A stretch of 33,704 nucleotides of DNA from a virus, in IMG/VR virus record IMGVR_UViG_3300048589_000477, positions 1 through 33,704 of that record; one strand, 5' to 3'. Within the stretch, counting starts at the first letter, position 1, and each line of letters starts with the position of its first letter. This document shows positions 13,542 through 21,128 of the stretch, piece by piece. The notes beneath the pieces were generated by a model that made no database searches, was not told the DNA's origin, and saw only the letters and a list, made by a program, of their open reading frames with translations. The translations under genes and the position numbers were made by a program.

Positions 13542-13916
13542 TCAGGCGACAGTTCGTACAGTGGTCTCGTCCGGCGGAACGTAACCGTCGTTCCCCTTAG
13601 CGAGGACGATGATCGCCATCACCACCGCGACTCCGATCTGCTTCCACTCGTCCCGCGTGATGCCGTCGGCGTAGACCGACTGGAGAACGACAAGGCCAGC
13701 GGTGACCACTCCGACGATCTCCTTGGTCCAACGAGCGATCCCTGTGGACAGGTTCGCAGCCGTGTAGGCGACGATCGTTCCGCCTGCCAGAATGGCGACG
13801 TTGATCCATTCGAGGCCAGAGTGGTCGCCGGTCAGGAGAGGCAGAAACAGAGCCACGATCGTCGCGAGGAGCGGGACGATCGACTTCCAGTACTGAGAAC
13901 GGAGCAGGTTACTCAT
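13542..13916 (-). CDS. Holin-like membrane protein (124 aa)
   Basis: Start ATG 13916 overlaps the endolysin end by 8 bp; longer in-frame starts would only read endolysin sequence in another frame. Hydrophobic segments: IVPLLATIVALFLPLL, WINVAILAGGTIVAYTAANL, EIVGVVTAGLVVLQSVYA and a weaker IGVAVVMAIIVLAKG, giving three or four membrane passes, with a hydrophilic C-terminal tail (DGYVPPDETTVRTVA). Size, topology and place immediately after the endolysin fit a holin, which opens the membrane at lysis. It is the last leftward gene, ending ten bases from the shared terminator. Family identity is not certain. Confidence 0.7.
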   Translation of the reverse strand: MSNLLRSQYWKSIVPLLATIVALFLPLLTGDHSGLEWINVAILAGGTIVAYTAANLSTGIARWTKEIVGVVTAGLVVLQSVYADGITRDEWKQIGVAVVMAIIVLAKGNDGYVPPDETTVRTVA

Positions 13917-14889
13917 CAGCGTCTTCTCCTCCGACGGACCGGAGCACAAGCTCGAAGTCCGCCATCTTCTTGTCCACGGCTGCAGCGACGGCAGCCTTGA
14001 TTCCCTCGGTGTCGACTCCCTGAAGAGCACCGAGAATAGCTGCCTGGTTCGCAGCCGACTCCGCCTGAGCTCGGACGAGCTGGCGAAGCATTCCTCGAGC
14101 CTCGACGCCGAGGTAGAAGTTCCGCGAAGCTCGCCGTAGAACCTCGTTCACTGTCACGTCCTCGAACGTCACAGGACCGCCTTCCTTCGCGGCTGGCTCC
14201 CAGACGTTCTTCACCTTGTCGTTCAGGTCCATGTCGTCCTCTCCTCCGGCAAGCCTGGCGGCGATGCCTGGGATGATGATCTCCTTGATCTGCTTGATCC
14301 TCCGAGCTCCGGGGCAGACCTTCCCGTACGCCTTCGACCACTTCACTCCGCCGGATACGAGTCCTTGACCGGCGACGCCTTGGGCGTGGTACCCGAACCC
14401 TCGTCGACCAGGCTTGGTGTCGGGGATGAGAACGGCGGGGATACCATTCTCGTAGCAGCTCCAGCTCTTGGGGCAGAGACGATGCATAGACCCGTACCCT
14501 GCCGTGCCTGGGAGAGCGAGAGCTGTCCCCAGGTCAATGAGCCGCTTCACCTGGGCGTCGGTGAACGCCGGGACAGCGTTTCCGTCGTTGGTGTTCCACT
14601 TGCCGAACACTCCGCCATAGTCAGCGTTCTCGATGGAGATGACGGTGCTGTTGCCGTCGTAGTTGGCGTCCGCCGTGTAGGCGATGTCCTGCCACTGCTT
14701 CCCTTCTCCGCGTTCACCGGTCCCGAAGTGCGACTCCGTTCCACCATAGCCGTTCTCGTGGAACATCCGATCCGTCCCAGCGAGGGAACCGACCATCGTG
14801 TGGAAGCAAACGATGTCGTGCGCACGCATGCGCGGCTGCGTCTGCTTCCCGAGAGGACTCCACTCGAACGCCGCGTACCTACTTGCCAC
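13909..14889 (-). CDS. Endolysin, N-acetylmuramoyl-L-alanine amidase
   Basis: 326 residues from GTG 14889, which has GGAGG six bases upstream; starts further out lie in the preceding gene. Residues ~20-205 form an amidase_2/PGRP-type domain: zinc-ligand candidates H30 in CFHTMVG, the GYHAQG histidine, and the cysteine of KVCPGARR, with the SHFGTG and STVISIENADYGG strands typical of the fold. It would cleave the amide between MurNAc and the stem peptide. Residues ~215-326 are a helical C-terminal region with no recognised wall-binding motif (NEVLRRASRNFYLGVEARGMLRQLVRAQAESAANQAAIL), perhaps for oligomerisation. No signal peptide, so export depends on a holin. Part of a lysis cassette with several membrane proteins. 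Confidence 0.88.
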   Translation of the reverse strand: MASRYAAFEWSPLGKQTQPRMRAHDIVCFHTMVGSLAGTDRMFHENGYGGTESHFGTGERGEGKQWQDIAYTADANYDGNSTVISIENADYGGVFGKWNTNDGNAVPAFTDAQVKRLIDLGTALALPGTAGYGSMHRLCPKSWSCYENGIPAVLIPDTKPGRRGFGYHAQGVAGQGLVSGGVKWSKAYGKVCPGARRIKQIKEIIIPGIAARLAGGEDDMDLNDKVKNVWEPAAKEGGPVTFEDVTVNEVLRRASRNFYLGVEARGMLRQLVRAQAESAANQAAILGALQGVDTEGIKAAVAAAVDKKMADFELVLRSVGGEDADE

Positions 14890-15271
14890 TGGCCGCCTCC
14901 TCTGCCATCTCTTTGATCGCGACCTTGACGCACTCCTCAGTTGCGTCGACGTCGCCGGGGTGGTCGGCTCCGCAAGCTGCCGCTGCGACGGAGACACGGT
15001 TGACGTTCATGAGTATGGAAGCCGTTGATTTCTGGCTCCGAACGAAACAGTCGTTCGGGAGCGGGTGGTCCTCTGGAGGAGTCCTGGCTCCGGGTGGAGT
15101 GGTGCACTCAATGAGGATTCTGCTCTGCTGGTCGAGACGCTGGTTCTGGATCAGGAGAACTACGAGTGTGAGGCCGACGGCCACAGCGAGGAACGCTGCT
15201 AGAGCGTAGGAGAGACGACGAACGATCCGTGCCTTCCGAGCTAGGAGAGCCTGCCGTTCCTGAGTAGTCAT
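14879..15271 (-). CDS. Single-pass membrane protein of the lysis cassette (130 aa)
   Basis: ATG 15271 overlaps the previous stop (ATGA). A basic N-terminus (MTTQERQALLARKARIVRR) precedes one transmembrane segment (LSYALAAFLAVAVGLTLVVLLI); the remaining ~85 residues, with four cysteines (IECTT, DCFV, ACGAD, EECV), would be outside the membrane by the positive-inside rule and may form disulfides. Such an extracytoplasmic Cys-paired domain next to an endolysin suits a lysis regulator or envelope-active partner, but no family is recognised. It overlaps the endolysin start by 11 bp. Confidence 0.72.
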   Translation of the reverse strand: MTTQERQALLARKARIVRRLSYALAAFLAVAVGLTLVVLLIQNQRLDQQSRILIECTTPPGARTPPEDHPLPNDCFVRSQKSTASILMNVNRVSVAAAACGADHPGDVDATEECVKVAIKEMAEEAASGK

Positions 15272-15660
15272 ACCGTTGTCACCGGCCCAGTCTCTCCCTC
15301 GCGCTTGCCACGAAGGAGCTTGAGGATGTCAAGCGTACGCTTCTCTTGTCCTTCCTGCCAGGATACCGAAGCTGCGTGGTTGTTGTCGATCGTCGACTGC
15401 AAGTGGTCCAGCTGTTCCTTGCCGGTAACCACCTTCTCGAGGACTCGGACCTTGTCGCTCTCGGTCTTCAGGGAAGCCTCTAGTCGAGTCTTCTCGGACT
15501 CGAGGATGTCTACACGGGTTCGTAGGTCGTCCCGGTCTCCACGAAGAGCTTCGATTTGGGTCTTTGCGAAGGAAGCTCGAGCTACCGCTACTGCCGTTCC
15601 GAGTGCGGAAGCGACAACGACGATACCGCCTATGAGAGTGACAAGGGAGTCCAAATGCAC
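15268..15660 (-). CDS. Membrane-anchored coiled-coil protein (130 aa)
   Basis: GTG 15660 follows AGGAG eight bases upstream. One N-terminal transmembrane segment (LVTLIGGIVVVASALGTAVAVA), then a long coiled coil (QIEALRGDRDDLRTRVDILESEKTRLEASLKTESDKVRVLEKVV...) of ~60 residues and a short charged tail. This design recalls spanin-like or second-holin proteins in actinophage lysis regions, though actinobacterial hosts lack a conventional outer membrane. The function is inferred from position only. Confidence 0.7.
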   Translation of the reverse strand: MHLDSLVTLIGGIVVVASALGTAVAVARASFAKTQIEALRGDRDDLRTRVDILESEKTRLEASLKTESDKVRVLEKVVTGKEQLDHLQSTIDNNHAASVSWQEGQEKRTLDILKLLRGKREGETGPVTTV

Positions 15661-15671
15661 GGGAGGCTCTC

Positions 15672-15902
15672 CTAGTTGTCGTCGAGGTGCTTGGAGGTCG
15701 GCTTCCCTTGCGCGGCAACGGTGTTAGACAGGCGTTCAACATCCTTCTTCAGATGCTCATTCTCCGCCATCAGCTGGTCGACAAGTGCTCCGAGCTTGTC
15801 AGAGGATTCCGTGAACGCTTCGTTCTGCTGCTGGAGTCTCCCCACGACCCTGCGAAGGTACAGGACCTCGTCGATCTCGATACCCTTCGGTTCCTGATCC
15901 AC
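15672..15902 (-). CDS. Coiled-coil protein (76 aa)
   Basis: GTG 15902 is chosen because GGAGG stands eight bases before it; a TTG at 15944 is a weaker longer start. Nearly the whole protein is a heptad-patterned helix (EVLYLRRVVGRLQQQNEAFTESSDKLGALVDQLMAENEHLKKDVERLSNTV), predicted to dimerise. No cysteine, membrane or signal segment. It sits between a zinc-type protein and the membrane coiled-coil protein, and could pair with the latter. Function unknown. Confidence 0.65.
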   Translation of the reverse strand: MDQEPKGIEIDEVLYLRRVVGRLQQQNEAFTESSDKLGALVDQLMAENEHLKKDVERLSNTVAAQGKPTSKHLDDN

Positions 15903-15944
15903 GTGCCGTACCTCCGTCGCTTGAAGAAGACTCTCCGAACGCAA

Positions 15945-16157
15945 CTAGTTTACGGGACGCGCCTGCGTCCGTGGATCCTTGGCGACGTCCTCCCGCCAGC
16001 GAACGTTATCCTTAGAGAGAACCTTTGTCGCACAACGATTCTCGCGGCAGAAGTGCATGTTCACCACGACGCCGGTCTCCGCACTCAAGTCGCTGACGAT
16101 GATGCAGGTGTCTAGGCCTCCCGCTCCAACGTCCGTCCCACAACGATCGCACTTCAT
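15945..16157 (-). CDS. Small Cys-rich protein, probable zinc binder (70 aa)
   Basis: ATG 16157 has AAGGAG five bases upstream (a GTG two codons earlier is too close to that box). KCDRCG near the N-terminus and CRENRC further on give two Cys pairs about 30 residues apart, a zinc-ribbon arrangement (C-x2-C ... C-x4-C) with strands TCIIVSDLSAETGVVVNMHF between, as in small phage zinc-ribbon proteins with an MHFC motif. The charged C-terminus follows. It starts two bases after the deacetylase stop. Role unknown; it may be co-translated. Confidence 0.7.
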   Translation of the reverse strand: MKCDRCGTDVGAGGLDTCIIVSDLSAETGVVVNMHFCRENRCATKVLSKDNVRWREDVAKDPRTQARPVN

Positions 16158-16159
16158 CT

Positions 16160-16972
16160 TCACTCCTTATCGTCCGGGTAGCAGTTGAAGCCAGTTCCGG
16201 CCTTCTTGCGCTGGGAAGGAGCGTACGCCTTGGAGTATGCAGCGCGATGGCCGGAGCTGTTCCACGCTCGCTGAAACTCCGCGGGAACTGATGCCCAACC
16301 AACAGGACGGTAGAGGTCGAGAGCTGAGTTGATGTCGTACTGCCGGGTGCAAGTCCCAGCGTAGGTCGGCTGGTCGTCATACCGGAGGTACCACCGAGCG
16401 TCGTCTGTGTACCCCCACAGATACGCAGCGTACAGCCCGCGTCCGACAGCGCGATGGTCGGCGTGTAACGAGTCATACTCGCTGATCGTCTTGAAGGATG
16501 CGTGAAGGTACTGGATCGATAGACGACGGATGACTTCGGCCGTGTAGGCTCCCGTCAGCGTTCCATCTGCCATCCGGTCCTCCGGAATCACCGGTGTAGC
16601 TCCCAGAGCGGTGACTGCTGCGATGAACTCACGGTCCCTCTCTGCGACGCAATCCTCCCGGCTCCCGAACATCTGCTGGCAGACACCGGAAGCTCCTCCA
16701 TCCGTCAAGAGAACCACGAGAACCGGGCGGCCTGCTGCCACGTGTTCACGGATCGCTGCGCCCATGAACAACGTCTCATCGTCCTGGTGAGGTGTGAGAA
16801 AGATCGCGGGAGACAGCAACGTCCCGTCTAGCCGAGCGTACACGGCTCCGGGGGTGTGGTTGATCACGTCGTGATCGGACGCCGAGCTGGGCTGGGCTGC
16901 CACCACCCCAATGCATAGAAGCGCTAGAGCAAGAAGAACAGCAGTGAAGACGAGCCTGCCTACAGTACGCAT
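16160..16972 (-). CDS. Secreted PIG-L family deacetylase (270 aa)
   Basis: The start has AAGGAACCGGAC immediately upstream, the phage start box. Residues 1-~32 are a signal peptide (RTVGRLVFTAVLLALALLCIGVVAAQPSSAS). The PIG-L/LmbE catalytic pattern follows: PHQDDETL (H62, D64, D65; the usual PHPDDE with Gln for Pro) and SLHADHRAVG (H170, D172, H173). These enzymes use zinc to remove N-acetyl groups from N-acetylglucosamine-containing compounds (GPI precursor, mycothiol precursor, glycopeptides). Export suggests a cell-envelope or extracellular glycan substrate, for entry, lysis or release. It lies between the last tail gene and the lysis cassette. There are extra Cys residues, probably disulfides. 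Confidence 0.85.
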   Translation of the reverse strand: MRTVGRLVFTAVLLALALLCIGVVAAQPSSASDHDVINHTPGAVYARLDGTLLSPAIFLTPHQDDETLFMGAAIREHVAAGRPVLVVLLTDGGASGVCQQMFGSREDCVAERDREFIAAVTALGATPVIPEDRMADGTLTGAYTAEVIRRLSIQYLHASFKTISEYDSLHADHRAVGRGLYAAYLWGYTDDARWYLRYDDQPTYAGTCTRQYDINSALDLYRPVGWASVPAEFQRAWNSSGHRAAYSKAYAPSQRKKAGTGFNCYPDDKE

Positions 16973-16984
16973 GTCCGGTTCCTT

Positions 16985-19900
16985 CTACTTGGATATCTCG
17001 AGAGCCGACAGTCGGTCTTCGAGCTGATGCATCCAGGGTAGCATCATCACGGCAAGTCGATCGTACATAACTCCATCTGGAGAACCGTCTTCCCTGCGTA
17101 CCAAGAGATCCTCCAGTCCCAGCTCGGCGACGTCCTCCGCGATGAGTCCGATCAGTCGACGAGGTGCCTCGAACTCGTCCATACCCTCTGGGAGAGGGCC
17201 AAAGGGAGCTTCTAGAAGAGCTGCGAGCCTCTCAGAGTCCCCTCGGTCGTAGTAGGAAGCAGGCTTCAAGGACTTGATCTTCTCCAGGTCCGCAGACTCA
17301 GACCACGTTCGATCGATGTTGACCTTGTAGCGCTCACTCGATGTTGCACGACCGTAGGAGCCACTAGAGGTCACGTACATGTTCGCGGACGCGGTGTAGG
17401 TGTTGTTGTACGTCACCAGAGACACTACATTAGCGCTGGGCTCCAGACGCAAGAAGCCGGTCCATGACGCCTCGATCCGATCGGTATTGAGCCGGTATCC
17501 GTTCCCGATGGTAACGTTGCCACCATCAAACTGAGCACCACCGAGGACTCCCAATCCACCGTTCGCAGAGAGGGCGCCAGTCACCTGTGCGCGCGAAAGC
17601 AACACACCAAACGTCGAGTTGATCGTGATTGAGCCAGAACCAGCGTTGATGCTCGCCGATGATGATCCAATAGTGATGTTTGTGCCGCTCGTGCTGATAA
17701 GTTGCATTGAACCAGAAGCGTTGCTCTGCAGCCGTCCAGAGAATGATCCTCCGGCGTCATAGAAGTTGATCTGGTGCGGGGCACCAGGCACGACCTCGAT
17801 GCGCTGGCCAGAAAACGCAGTCCGCAATGTGCCGGTGATGGTTGCACCTGAGCCTGATGCGCTGATGTCAACCATCAGTTGGCCGGAACTGTTGTAACCC
17901 TTGAATCCAGCACTGCTGATGTCAATGACCTTGGTGTTGGATGCGTTGTACGCCAACAGACCTAGGTTGTTCAGTTCTGTGCGAGCGCCAGTGTCTGCGG
18001 TCTTGATGCGAGCCGACACCGTGATGTCAGCAACGAGAGTTCCAGCGGTGATCTTACCTGCTTCGAGGCTGGCTATCTGAGCGCTAGAAATGGCTGCGTT
18101 CCCGATGATCGCTGAACCTGCCGCAATGGCTCCCGCTGCGATCTTACCGGCTGTCACGGCTCCGGCGGCGATGCGTCCCTCAGTGATCTCAACTTGGTCT
18201 CGAACAGAGACCCAAGCGGAAGCTGTTGCGTCCCAGCGCTTCGGTTCATTGTCATTCCCAGTGTCTACCCAGATCTCGCCTTCCTGGAGGACCGTATCGG
18301 GGTCCGAGCTAGGGTCCGTTGCGCCGATGTAGGTGTGGAACCCGCCACCCAAGTCCACTGCGGTGAAGTTGACATCGTCGATACCGATCTTCACTGGGGT
18401 GGCACTCGCCTGTCCACTGGGGTCGGAACGGTTCCCTGTGAAGTCGACTGAAACAAACTTCACGAACACTGGCTGGCCGTACGGGAGCCCTGTCGCGTTG
18501 CTGATGTTGCTCCCCACAGCAAGCGTGTCGTGGACGGTAGAGGCGTCCGGTGTGAAGTCGTCTACAGCCGACCAGTGAACCTCCACGAACTTCAAGTCCG
18601 GTGGCATGGTTTCACCGGCAGACCCCAGACCGTCCCACTCGATCCTCACCATCCCGGGGAAGGGAGTCGAGAGCACAGGAGAGGACGGGACGGGAGGTGG
18701 AGTAACATCTGACCCAGTGGTGAGGGATATGGAGCTCGAGGGGAGCGATACATTCCCCGATCGGTCTACCGCGTACACCTGAAGGTGGATGAGCTCTCCC
18801 GGGAGAACCGGAGACCAGCTAATGCTCGTGTCCGTCGCATCTACCCGGTATGAACCTGCGAGTCGGTCGTACCACCAAGATACGGCGTAGTGGTCGAGAT
18901 CCTCGAGTACCGTCCCGTCGTCGTTCGTCGTGGGAGCCAACCACGTCGCGCTTACCTGAGCGAAGGTGTGGCCCTGGTTATCGACGTAAGCGTCGCTCGA
19001 AGCGGAGAGACCTGTCGGAGGAGACGGAGGGATCTCGTCCTCCCCCGGCGAGTCGCTCGGCATAGATCCACCGTTGGTAGAAGCTCCTCCCGTAATCCCT
19101 TCTACCTTGCGAGACAGAGCGATGTCTCTCTCAAGGAACTTGTCGTTCAGGACGAGTGTGTAGGCCGTGGGTTCGTCGGAGCTCCACTCGATGAGGATCT
19201 GGCGGACGCGAACTCGCTGCAGCTCGCCCGTCATGTCCGTGAAGACCCAGTCGCCCGGGATGTAGTCTCGCATAGGTGCGGGAGCTGCGGTACGGGACGG
19301 ACCTCCCCAGGGGAACTCTCCCCACGGTCCCATGCCCCAAGCTCCCGTGGAAGCGACGTTGTCGCCTCCTCCCGGGAGGTACTTGTACGTCAGCTCGGAG
19401 CGGATTCGAGATGTCTGCCCGAGGCTCGCCTGACCAATCACGGAGAGCGTCCCGACGTCGCCCGCTCCGCCCTGGGACACCAACATCGTGCGCCGACCGT
19501 ACTGGGCACGAGCTGTCGGGTCCTCGACCTCCGTCCAGGTGCCGTTCTCGCCTTTGACGAGAGCTACGGTGCGAAGGCCTGCACTGTTCGTCTGCTCCGG
19601 AGCTTCGGTGGTGTTCCTCCCCGCCCACAGGACTAGCGGGTTACCACCCACCGTGAGATCGCTTCCCAGGGTGCCGGGGTTGTACGCCTGTAGCTCGCGT
19701 CCGACCATTCGGAACTCGGCAAGACCGGAGTCAGTCAGGTTCTGGACGACCTGGAGAAGCGAGATCCCCATGTCGTACTCGATGGTGAGGACGTTGTCCC
19801 AGGCTGCGCCGTTCGAGTCCGCCGTACCCGTGAATCCTCGAGTGATCCCCGTCAACTCTCCCAACGACTTGGCCTTGTCGAACAGAGTTGCGAGGACCAC

Positions 19901-20281
19901 GCCGGGAGTCTTGGAAGCGAAGCTGACCTTGCCGTCGGATGGGGGAGTGGGAGGCCAGTTCGGTCCATATACGAGGGACTCGTCAAGAACCTTCCACATG
20001 TTCCGACCGGTCCAGGAGCGGTACGTGACTCCCTCCACCGCAAGGAGCTGTCCGTTCCCACCCTCGATGACCGAACGAGTGTCGGGAACTTCCTCTCCCT
20101 CGTCGAACACCGCGATCTCTCGCTGGTCGTGAACCAGAGAAGAGCTCACGCCATTGACCGCGTAGTCGAACGAAATAGAACCGACATCGGAGAAGGCAAC
20201 GTTGACCTGGACGGAGTCGCAGTCTGGAAGCAGTCCTGCGTGTGAGCCGTCGGGGTTGATGGCCCTCAGCGTGTACGTCAC
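16985..20281 (-). CDS. Large tail protein with FN3 repeats and C-terminal S74 autochaperone
   Basis: 1098 residues from GTG 20281 with AGAGGG five bases upstream; a longer open frame upstream just reads the preceding gene out of frame. N-terminal ~400 residues resemble tail-associated/baseplate hub proteins (YTLRAINPDGSHAG...SISFDYAVNG, virion protein-like with DYIPGDWVFTD). Two fibronectin III-like domains follow (PPSPPTGLSASSDAYV..., PPPVPSSPVLSTPFPGMVRIEW), then a repetitive fibre shaft (IAAGAVTAGKIAAGAIAAGSA; SGSITINST) and an S74 intramolecular chaperone (SSERYKVNIDR, Ser981 and Lys986 being the expected cleavage dyad; ending LPWMHQLEDRLSALE). The chaperone trimerises the fibre and is cut off. 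Likely receptor-binding; the C-terminal shaft is visibly lower in G+C. Confidence 0.85.
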   Translation of the reverse strand: MTYTLRAINPDGSHAGLLPDCDSVQVNVAFSDVGSISFDYAVNGVSSSLVHDQREIAVFDEGEEVPDTRSVIEGGNGQLLAVEGVTYRSWTGRNMWKVLDESLVYGPNWPPTPPSDGKVSFASKTPGVVLATLFDKAKSLGELTGITRGFTGTADSNGAAWDNVLTIEYDMGISLLQVVQNLTDSGLAEFRMVGRELQAYNPGTLGSDLTVGGNPLVLWAGRNTTEAPEQTNSAGLRTVALVKGENGTWTEVEDPTARAQYGRRTMLVSQGGAGDVGTLSVIGQASLGQTSRIRSELTYKYLPGGGDNVASTGAWGMGPWGEFPWGGPSRTAAPAPMRDYIPGDWVFTDMTGELQRVRVRQILIEWSSDEPTAYTLVLNDKFLERDIALSRKVEGITGGASTNGGSMPSDSPGEDEIPPSPPTGLSASSDAYVDNQGHTFAQVSATWLAPTTNDDGTVLEDLDHYAVSWWYDRLAGSYRVDATDTSISWSPVLPGELIHLQVYAVDRSGNVSLPSSSISLTTGSDVTPPPVPSSPVLSTPFPGMVRIEWDGLGSAGETMPPDLKFVEVHWSAVDDFTPDASTVHDTLAVGSNISNATGLPYGQPVFVKFVSVDFTGNRSDPSGQASATPVKIGIDDVNFTAVDLGGGFHTYIGATDPSSDPDTVLQEGEIWVDTGNDNEPKRWDATASAWVSVRDQVEITEGRIAAGAVTAGKIAAGAIAAGSAIIGNAAISSAQIASLEAGKITAGTLVADITVSARIKTADTGARTELNNLGLLAYNASNTKVIDISSAGFKGYNSSGQLMVDISASGSGATITGTLRTAFSGQRIEVVPGAPHQINFYDAGGSFSGRLQSNASGSMQLISTSGTNITIGSSSASINAGSGSITINSTFGVLLSRAQVTGALSANGGLGVLGGAQFDGGNVTIGNGYRLNTDRIEASWTGFLRLEPSANVVSLVTYNNTYTASANMYVTSSGSYGRATSSERYKVNIDRTWSESADLEKIKSLKPASYYDRGDSERLAALLEAPFGPLPEGMDEFEAPRRLIGLIAEDVAELGLEDLLVRREDGSPDGVMYDRLAVMMLPWMHQLEDRLSALEISK

Positions 20282-20291
20282 TTCGTCCCTC

Positions 20292-21128
20292 TCATCCGAC
20301 CAGGTACTTACGGCGTCCCGTGATCTCGAGGGACGTTGTTGCGCTCGTCGCCGAGGCGGTGAACTTCGCCGAGTAGCCTCCCGTCGTCGAATTCGGCGTG
20401 AGGCGGAAGATCCTACCGGCCATGCCGACCACCTGAAGATCGGACAGCTGAGGCGACAGACCACCCGACCCCGTGAGAGTGAACTCCGAGCCGCTCAGCG
20501 TGAGCGTTTGTCCTTCGGCGACGACACCGTTGTACTGAACGTATGCTGTGGCCTTGTAGTAGTCCGAGACCCGAGGGTTAGTGGCTGGTCCGGTGATGAT
20601 GAGGGACGCATCGTCTAGCGGAGCTGTCGCTCCGTCGAAGGCGGGCATAACTCTCTCACCAGGAGCAAGAGTCGCGGTCGAATGGTTGACGTCTGCCCAG
20701 TAGGCGTTGAGGTTCTGGATCTCTACCGAGAAGCGGCCGATCGGGTTGACGCCAACCGTCGTGAAGTCGAGCGCGGAGATGCACTCACAGTCTGCCTGCC
20801 GTACCGATCCATCTGGCTGCCACGAACGGACGTCCAGAACGCCGTCCTTGTCTAGCAACAGCGACAGCTCGTCTACACGGCGTCGGAACTCGATGGCCTC
20901 GCTGGAGTCTGTGGGGACTGTCCCGTCGTCCTCACATCCCACAACCCACATGGGCCATGTGTAGACCGGAGCCTCGTGCAGCTTGTCCGGAGTGCGGATG
21001 ACGCCAGACCTCCCCGCCGTCACCGCGTTGGCTCCCCGACGAGCTGGCGTCCGGAGCGTGGACGCAAGCGTCTCGACGTTCTTGGCGTACGTCTTCAAGT
21101 CAACACCATCAACAGTCAATCTGGTCAT
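20292..21128 (-). CDS. Minor tail protein, distal-tail (Dit)-like
   Basis: 278 residues; ATG overlaps the tape measure stop (ATGA), the usual place for the distal tail protein. It opens with a strand-rich domain (MTRLTVDGVDLKTYAKNVETLASTLRTPARRGANAVTAGRSGVI) like the N-terminal ring-forming domain of siphovirus tail component proteins, then FRRRVDELSLLLDKDGVLDVRSWQPDGS and VEIQNLNAYWADV, and a beta-rich C-terminal domain of Ser/Thr/Gly-rich strands. It would form the ring at the tail tip joining tube to hub. Identity is by position and fold impression, not by a strict motif. Confidence 0.8.
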   Translation of the reverse strand: MTRLTVDGVDLKTYAKNVETLASTLRTPARRGANAVTAGRSGVIRTPDKLHEAPVYTWPMWVVGCEDDGTVPTDSSEAIEFRRRVDELSLLLDKDGVLDVRSWQPDGSVRQADCECISALDFTTVGVNPIGRFSVEIQNLNAYWADVNHSTATLAPGERVMPAFDGATAPLDDASLIITGPATNPRVSDYYKATAYVQYNGVVAEGQTLTLSGSEFTLTGSGGLSPQLSDLQVVGMAGRIFRLTPNSTTGGYSAKFTASATSATTSLEITGRRKYLVG

